From NCBI RefSeq assembly GCF_019670125.1, contig NZ_AP023033.1, positions 3,337,001 to 3,401,000 on the forward strand: a stretch of 64,000 nucleotides of DNA, given 5' to 3'. Position 1 is the stretch's first letter. The number at the start of each line of letters is the position of its first letter. Position numbers and translations under genes: made by a program. Shown here piece after piece: positions 59,860 through 64,000 of this stretch. The DNA comes from Agarivorans aestuarii. Its GTDB lineage: Bacteria; Pseudomonadota; Gammaproteobacteria; Enterobacterales; Celerinatantimonadaceae. The notes under the pieces are model-generated. The model searched no databases. It was not told where the DNA came from and worked only from the letters and a program-made list of their open reading frames with translations.

Positions 59860-61062
59860 CTAGGCTTTATTGCCAGCTTCACAGCTCTGTTCAACTACCT
59901 CTGCTAAATCGCCACGAGAAAAGAAGTAATGTACAAACAAACCTAAGCTTAAGCCCCAAAACGCGCTGGCAATGCCAAACAAGTTGACCGATGAAGCGGT
60001 TACCAAAAAAGTAATGGCGGCCGCCTCTCTGCCCTTTGAGCTAGCTAAGGCAGTAGATAAACTGTTTGCGATGGTGCTTATAAGCGCTAAACCGGCAATA
60101 GCCACCACCAACTCTTGAGGAAAAGCGGCAAACAAACTCACCACAGTTGCTCCCATCAAGCCCACCAGTAGATAAAAGACGCCTGCCCAAATAGAAGCAT
60201 AATAACGTTTACTGGGATCTTCATCGGCCTCTTTACCCATGCAAATTGCAGCAGTAATGGCCGACAAATTAAAGGCAAAACCTCCAAATGGCGCTAACAG
60301 CAATCCTGCGATACCTGTCCAAGAGATCAGTGAAGAAATAGCCGGCCGATATCCATTGCCATGCAAAGCCGCGATACCGGGCATATTTTGCGAGGCCATG
60401 GTGACCACAAACAAGGGCAAGCCCACTCCTAACATTGCTTGCCATGAGAATGACGGACTAATCCACACCGGCATGGCTAGCTCTAAAGTCACTGAAGAGA
60501 ACGCCAGTAAACCCAAGTAAAAAGCTGCTGTAATGCCTACCGCTAAGGTAATCAGCATAACGTAGCGTGGGGCATACAATTTGCCAATTAGGTAGCAAGC
60601 CAGCATGCTGGCAACCAATATCAATTGGCTCTCTAGAGATTGAAACAACTGCAAACTAAATTGCAATAACACCCCAGCCAACATGGCGGAGGCTACTGAT
60701 TGAGGGACCCAACGGATCAGCTTATCCATCAAACCACTTAAACCCACTAAAGTTATTAATAGCGAGCTAAACAAAAACGCACCAATCGCTTGGTTAACCG
60801 AGAGGCCGGATAAACTAGTCACCAGCAACGCTGCTCCAGGCGTAGACCAAGCAGTAAGGATCGGCTTTTTGTGATACCAAGAAAAACCGATACTAGTCGC
60901 GCCCATTCCAATACCCAAAGCCCACAACCATGAACTAATTTGCTGCTCGCTTGCTCCAGCCGAAGCAGCAGCTTGAAACACAATAACTGCTGAGCTGGTA
61001 TAGCCCACTAATACTGCGATAAATCCAGCCGACACTCGTGATAATACAAACCAGTCACGCAT
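59860..61062 (-). CDS. BenE/YdcO-family benzoate-type symporter
   Basis: This 400-residue, 12-TM inner-membrane carrier starts MRDWFVLSRVSAGFIAVLVG, then YTSSA, typical of BenE. VTMASQNMPGIAALHGNGYR near 220 and GGFAFNLSAITAAICMG near 262 are the conserved BenE substrate regions. AAGGAGTAGCT before the ATG at 61062 selects that start. It is divergent from an XRE-cupin regulator, as ydcO is from sutR (ydcN) in E. coli, so YdcO is the better comparison than catabolic BenE. No benzoate degradation genes are present. Two palindromic operators lie in the divergent region. Confidence 0.88.
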   Translation of the reverse strand: MRDWFVLSRVSAGFIAVLVGYTSSAVIVFQAAASAGASEQQISSWLWALGIGMGATSIGFSWYHKKPILTAWSTPGAALLVTSLSGLSVNQAIGAFLFSSLLITLVGLSGLMDKLIRWVPQSVASAMLAGVLLQFSLQLFQSLESQLILVASMLACYLIGKLYAPRYVMLITLAVGITAAFYLGLLAFSSVTLELAMPVWISPSFSWQAMLGVGLPLFVVTMASQNMPGIAALHGNGYRPAISSLISWTGIAGLLLAPFGGFAFNLSAITAAICMGKEADEDPSKRYYASIWAGVFYLLVGLMGATVVSLFAAFPQELVVAIAGLALISTIANSLSTALASSKGREAAAITFLVTASSVNLFGIASAFWGLSLGLFVHYFFSRGDLAEVVEQSCEAGNKA

Positions 61063-61101
61063 AGCTACTCCTTGGCTTAACGGTAAACTCACCCATGTTT
61101 C

Positions 61102-61119
61102 CGTGCGCTATAACGCACG
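61102..61119. promoter_or_regulatory. palindromic operator 1 in the benE/XRE-cupin region
   Basis: CGTGCGCTATAACGCACG is an 18-base palindrome with one central mismatch pair. It shares the core GTGCGYTATAACGYAC with operator 2 and lies 40 bases before the benE start. Confidence 0.75.
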
Positions 61120-61139
61120 AACTAGACAAGCCTAGCACC

Positions 61140-61157
61140 TGTGCGTTATAACGTACA
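61140..61157. promoter_or_regulatory. palindromic operator 2 in the benE/XRE-cupin region
   Basis: TGTGCGTTATAACGTACA is a second palindrome whose inner CGTTATAACG is perfect. It is 38 bases from operator 1 centre to centre and 30 bases before the regulator start. Confidence 0.75.
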
Positions 61158-61186
61158 AGACTATTTTTTCAACAAGTAGGTTATTT

Positions 61187-61765
61187 TTGCAGGCCTTAAA
61201 TCAGTATCTCGCGTCGGCTCTCAAGCAGCAGCGCAAACACAAGCAGTGGAGCTTAGATGCCGCAGCCAATAAAACCGGTGTGAGTAAAGCCATGTTAGGA
61301 CAAATAGAACGTGGTGAATCCAGCCCCACTATCGCCACACTGTGGAAAATAGCAGGAGGGTTTAATACCTCCTTATCAACCTTTTTAGAGCCAGAACTCG
61401 CTGAACAAGCTCAACCAGAAATTCGCAGCGCTGATCAACTCCGACAACAACCAGCCAGCGATGACATGTTAGTGGCGACTCTCTTCCCTTATGATGAAAA
61501 GTACGGCTTTGAGATGTACGAACTCACCTTGCTAGAGAACTATCAACGAGTATCCGAGCCCCACGAAGCAGGAGTAAGCGAACATGTGATTGTGACTAGT
61601 GGGGAGATGGAAGTTTTGGCAAACGGGCAATGGAACAAGCTCAGCCAAGGGCAAGCTTTGCGCTTTGCCGGCGATAAACCACACGGTTACAGAAATTTAA
61701 ACAAGCAAGCGGCAGTGTTTCATTGTTTAATTCACTATTCGCGCAGTAAACCTCAGCAGAGCTAA
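61187..61765 (+). CDS. XRE-cupin transcriptional regulator, SutR-like
   Basis: This 192-residue regulator has an N-terminal HTH_3 domain (ALKQQRKHKQWSLDAAANKT, then GVSKAMLGQIERGESSPTIA) at about 10-65. A C-terminal cupin covers about 105-185 (EAGVSEHVIVTSGEMEVLAN; AGDKPHGYRNL). In E. coli SutR controls sulfur utilisation genes, and its gene neighbours ydcO as here. The start is TTG at 61187 with TAGG seven bases upstream, since no ATG is available at the family's usual N-terminus. It probably represses benE and itself through the two palindromes. Confidence 0.85.
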   Translation: MQALNQYLASALKQQRKHKQWSLDAAANKTGVSKAMLGQIERGESSPTIATLWKIAGGFNTSLSTFLEPELAEQAQPEIRSADQLRQQPASDDMLVATLFPYDEKYGFEMYELTLLENYQRVSEPHEAGVSEHVIVTSGEMEVLANGQWNKLSQGQALRFAGDKPHGYRNLNKQAAVFHCLIHYSRSKPQQS

Positions 61766-61783
61766 ACCCAAGGTTTTAAACGA

Positions 61784-61813
61784 AAAAAGCCTGCTAAATT
61801 TAGCAGGCTTTTT
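61784..61813. terminator. bidirectional terminator between regulator and tRNA-Phe
   Basis: AAAAAGCCTGCTA-AATT-TAGCAGGCTTTTT is a perfect 13-bp stem. It stops the regulator transcript on the plus strand and the tRNA transcript on the minus strand. Confidence 0.93.
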
Positions 61814-61818
61814 AAATG

Positions 61819-61894
61819 TGGTGCCCGGAGGCGGAATCGAACCACCGACACGAGGATTTTCAATCCTCTGCTCTACCGACTGAGCTATCCGGGC
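61819..61894 (-). tRNA. tRNA-Phe (anticodon GAA)
   Basis: On the minus strand the 76-base gene begins GCCCGGATAGCTCAGTCGGT and contains the anticodon loop TTGAAAA (GAA). It ends GGTTCGATTCC, then the acceptor CCGGGC and a genomically encoded ACCA. The acceptor GCCCGGA pairs with TCCGGGC, and all arms fold as a standard cloverleaf. Confidence 0.97.
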
Positions 61895-61904
61895 AACGGC
61901 GGCT

Positions 61905-61933
61905 ATTAAACGTTTTTAGACGAAACAAGTCAA
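61905..61933 (-). promoter_or_regulatory. sigma-70 promoter of tRNA-Phe
   Basis: On the minus strand TTGACT (61928-61933) and TTTAAT (61905-61910) are separated by exactly 17 bases. A GC-rich discriminator follows before the tRNA start at 61894, as expected for stringently controlled tRNA genes. Confidence 0.85.
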
Positions 61934-62247
61934 CCGCTTTTTCTCAATTAAAGTTCGAGTGCTTACAAAGCGAACAAACTAAATAAAAAACCAGCAATTC
62001 CAATCAAGCCTTTATCCACAATAGCTTCAAACACTAATCACTCGCGCTGTTTTGCTCAGTATTTTTCGTATCTTCACTCAGTTAAGTAACTATGGCGGAA
62101 GTGATATACTCAACGAACACAGCCATTTAAACCTGTCGCCAATCGGCGACGGAATTTAGCGCTTTATTTACAACAACTTAAATAAACTATCAAAAAGCAT
62201 GACTAAGTCGATAGTTGACCTTACAAAACTTGCCTATAAGCAATGAT
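61934..62247. other. intergenic region between tRNA-Phe promoter and zur
   Basis: About 310 bases with no convincing gene. The only structure I see is a small perfect hairpin GTCGCC-AATC-GGCGAC at 62135-62150, with no T-run after it. Confidence 0.4.
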
Positions 62248-62262
62248 TGTTATAATGTAACG
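62248..62262. promoter_or_regulatory. candidate Zur box overlapping the zur -10 element
   Basis: TGTTATAATGTAACG matches the Zur core TGTTATAATATAACA at 13 of 15 positions. It includes TATAAT (62251-62256), a likely -10 box with TTGCCT 15 bases upstream. It lies 54 bases before zur, suggesting autoregulation. Confidence 0.6.
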
Positions 62263-62316
62263 CTCAAATTTTGTGGGTGTATTTCGCTCATCAGCTAAAT
62301 TCTATTTCGGTAAAGC

Positions 62317-62766
62317 ATGTCTACAGCCAATTATATACAACGTGTCAGTGATTACTGTAGCCAAAATAAGCTTAAGTTCACGCCAAATCGTGCAGCAGTG
62401 TTGGCTATTCTTCATCAGCATCAACAAGCACTTAGCGCTTACGATATTTTGGCAAAGCTGCAACAGCAGCAACAAAATACTAAGCCACCAACGGTATATC
62501 GCGCTTTAGATTTTTTATTGCAATACCACTTCATTCAACATATTGAATCAAGTAGCCGTTACATCATTGGCCACCAGCATGCCCCGTTTACTCCACAACC
62601 CTTGCTTATTTGCACCGACTGTAAATCTGTCACTCAAATAAGCTTGTCTGAATCATTAAAAATTGAATTAGACCAGTTTGCCGGGCAGCAAGGCTTTAGA
62701 TTGCATTCACAAAGTTACGAATTCCAAGGGCTTTGCTCTGGTTGCCAACAAGGGCAAGTGTCGTGA
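62317..62766 (+). CDS. zur: zinc uptake regulator, Fur family
   Basis: This 149-residue Fur-family repressor has a winged helix (NKLKFTPNRAAVLAILHQHQ; KPPTVYRALDFLLQYHFIQH) and a zinc-binding C-terminal half. The structural zinc motifs are LICTDCKSV and LCSGCQQG. HHAPF-type residues (GHQHAPF) and a short C-terminus fit Zur better than Fur. It would repress zinc uptake genes under zinc sufficiency. A Zur-like box overlaps its own promoter. The next gene, a zinc-dependent M23 peptidase, is mepM, which lies next to znuABC in E. coli. No znu genes are in the window. Confidence 0.87.
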   Translation: MSTANYIQRVSDYCSQNKLKFTPNRAAVLAILHQHQQALSAYDILAKLQQQQQNTKPPTVYRALDFLLQYHFIQHIESSSRYIIGHQHAPFTPQPLLICTDCKSVTQISLSESLKIELDQFAGQQGFRLHSQSYEFQGLCSGCQQGQVS

Positions 62767-62853
62767 ATAGCACCACGAACCAGCAAAAGTTGCTCACTAG
62801 TATTAATACAATAACAGCTGCGTTAAGACAGCGTTTATTAGGTAAAAGATTGT

Positions 62854-64000
62854 ATGTTTGACAGTAAAACTCGTTTGTTTGGTCGCCCTAGCAGGCTTCC
62901 CAATAAACATTGGCAGCTCATTATCGCCTGCGGTGCACTGGTGGGTATTGCCAGTATTTGGCCTAGCCCCAAACAAGTAAGTAGCACCAGCCGCCAGCTA
63001 ATCGAACTGCCGCAAAACGACTTTAAGGCAGAGTCCGACGGCATCACATTTAGCCTAGCCAGTAGCTCTAATGAAGCCATCGATATGGTAAAACAGAATA
63101 CTCAAGCTGAACCCAGTGCCGAGCAGTTTAGACAAGCAGCTGAATCGCCAGTTGTGGACCAACAAAACAAAAGTGAACCAGCACTCGCTGCTGCAAAGCC
63201 AGAGCCTGAACAAGCTGAAGTTTTAGGCGAGCGTAGCTATCAATACACTATTGAGAAAGGCGATACCTTAGGTAAAATTTTCACTCGTTTTAACATAGAC
63301 CAAACCACTATGTATCAAGTACTAGAAGCCGATATTTCGGTACTAGCTTTAGATACCTTAAGTCCTGGTCATGATCTTACCTTTACCATCGACCACGACA
63401 ATCAACAGCTGTTGGCCTTACAACTTGCCTTTAATCCGGCGCAAAAAATCATATTTAAGCGTGTGGATGCAAGCAGCTTCGAATACGAAACCATTAATAT
63501 TGAAGGGCAATGGCAAAAACAAGCCATAGCGGGCACCATTGAAGGTAGCTTTTACGTATCTGCCCGTAAAGCTGGCTTAAGCCCAAGCGAAGTAGAGCAA
63601 GTGGCGCAAATGTTTAAAGACAAACTGCGTTTTTCTCGTGATTTTAGAGCGGGCGATGTATTTCAAGTAGTGCGAAACCGCCAGTATATTGATGACGAAC
63701 TAACCGGCCAAAGTGAGATTAGTGCGGTGCGCATTTTTAACCGCGGCAACGAATACAGCGCCTACTTGTTTAGTAATGGTAACTATTATGACAAAGATGG
63801 CGAAAGCCTAGCGCGCGCCTTTATGCGTGTACCGCTTAAAGGGGCTCATCGCGTTACTTCTGGTTTTAATCCACGTCGCAAGCACCCAATTACCGGGCGT
63901 ATTTCACCGCATAACGGTGCCGATTTTGGCCTTGCCATTGGCACTCCAGTATTAGCCGCTGGTGATGGCGTAGTAACTCGAGTAGAAAACCACCCTTATG
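62854..64000 (+). CDS. mepM: murein DD-endopeptidase MepM-like, M23 family (3' end beyond window)
   Basis: This gene runs off the right edge after 382 codons; E. coli MepM has 440. One N-terminal membrane anchor (HWQLIIACGALVGIASIW) is followed by a variable linker. An OapA/LysM-like region (YTIEKGDTLGKIFTRFNIDQ) lies near residue 131. The start of the M23 domain (RVTSGFNPRRKHPITGRISP, then HNGADFGLAIGTPVLAAGDG) carries the first zinc ligands His and Asp. The enzyme cleaves D-Ala-mDAP crosslinks to allow murein growth. The ATG at 62854 has AGGTAAAAG upstream. Placement after zur matches its zinc dependence and its link to zinc uptake loci. Confidence 0.9.
   Translation, partial: MFDSKTRLFGRPSRLPNKHWQLIIACGALVGIASIWPSPKQVSSTSRQLIELPQNDFKAESDGITFSLASSSNEAIDMVKQNTQAEPSAEQFRQAAESPVVDQQNKSEPALAAAKPEPEQAEVLGERSYQYTIEKGDTLGKIFTRFNIDQTTMYQVLEADISVLALDTLSPGHDLTFTIDHDNQQLLALQLAFNPAQKIIFKRVDASSFEYETINIEGQWQKQAIAGTIEGSFYVSARKAGLSPSEVEQVAQMFKDKLRFSRDFRAGDVFQVVRNRQYIDDELTGQSEISAVRIFNRGNEYSAYLFSNGNYYDKDGESLARAFMRVPLKGAHRVTSGFNPRRKHPITGRISPHNGADFGLAIGTPVLAAGDGVVTRVENHPY

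Noticed and set aside
62838..63080. 80-codon antisense ORF at the mepM start
   Set aside because: It is a shadow of the mepM N-terminus, which has the anchor and domain order expected for the family.

Overview
The window is a stretch of chromosome from a marine-type gammaproteobacterium, most likely in the order Alteromonadales (Agarivorans/Shewanella-like). I base this on protein families and gene pairs seen by eye: RlmJ, RsmC, MtgA, malate synthase G, DUF2956, DUF3861, a Zur-MepM neighbourhood, a YdcO/SutR-type pair and a YnfL/YnfM-type pair. No database search was possible. It is ordinary housekeeping and accessory-metabolism DNA. I see no phage, transposase, CRISPR array or conjugation gene, but there are several small non-coding repeat elements.

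Layout. Bases 1-6 kb: the cut end of arsJ, a metallophosphatase, a membrane-anchored hypothetical protein, a tandem pair of 108-bp palindromic repeats, an exported Ntn hydrolase and an RhlE-type helicase. 6-13 kb: an EAL/PAS/CBS signalling protein, a methyltransferase, a large secreted ExeM-type nuclease and a decayed gene. 13-20 kb: an MFS/LysR pair, a voltage-gated K+ channel, a GDPD phosphodiesterase, small regulators and a uracil permease. 20-26 kb: a DUF1501/DUF1800 export pair and a LysE/MocR pair with a perfect operator. 26-34 kb: RlmJ, DUF2798/DUF3861 genes behind a promoter with two operators, and a thiamine kinase-like gene back to back with thiBPQ. 34-43 kb: a periplasmic binding protein, an orphan lipoprotein, a degenerate GGDEF protein, dapA with an apparent leader-peptide attenuator, rsmC, glgC-glgA and ComFB. 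43-51 kb: two MITE-like elements, EamA, AraC, GFA, WbuC, DUF481, malate synthase G and an overlooked small ORF. 51-64 kb: BASS permease, PCD, YHS/AraC, an Fe-S UDG-like protein with an aldo/keto reductase, a PUD/coiled-coil membrane protein, an HAD phosphatase, a two-subunit bacterioferritin, MtgA, BenE with an XRE-cupin regulator, tRNA-Phe, zur and the start of mepM.

Main points. The most interesting signal is upstream of dapA: a 26-codon Lys-rich leader ORF, an intrinsic terminator, and an 8-bp complementarity that could form an antiterminator, with the geometry of classical amino-acid attenuation. Two families of palindromic, transposase-less elements (160-166 bp in two inverted copies; 269 bp in one copy) sit at gene 3' ends and supply the last codons or the stop codon of three genes. 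The two bacterioferritin genes have complementary defects: one lacks ferroxidase residues but keeps the haem Met, the other keeps the ferroxidase site but lacks the Met. Several divergent regulator/transporter pairs carry clear palindromic operator candidates. Three short genes below the usual length cut-off are proposed: the dapA leader, a 46-residue basic ORF before glcB and a 41-residue membrane protein.
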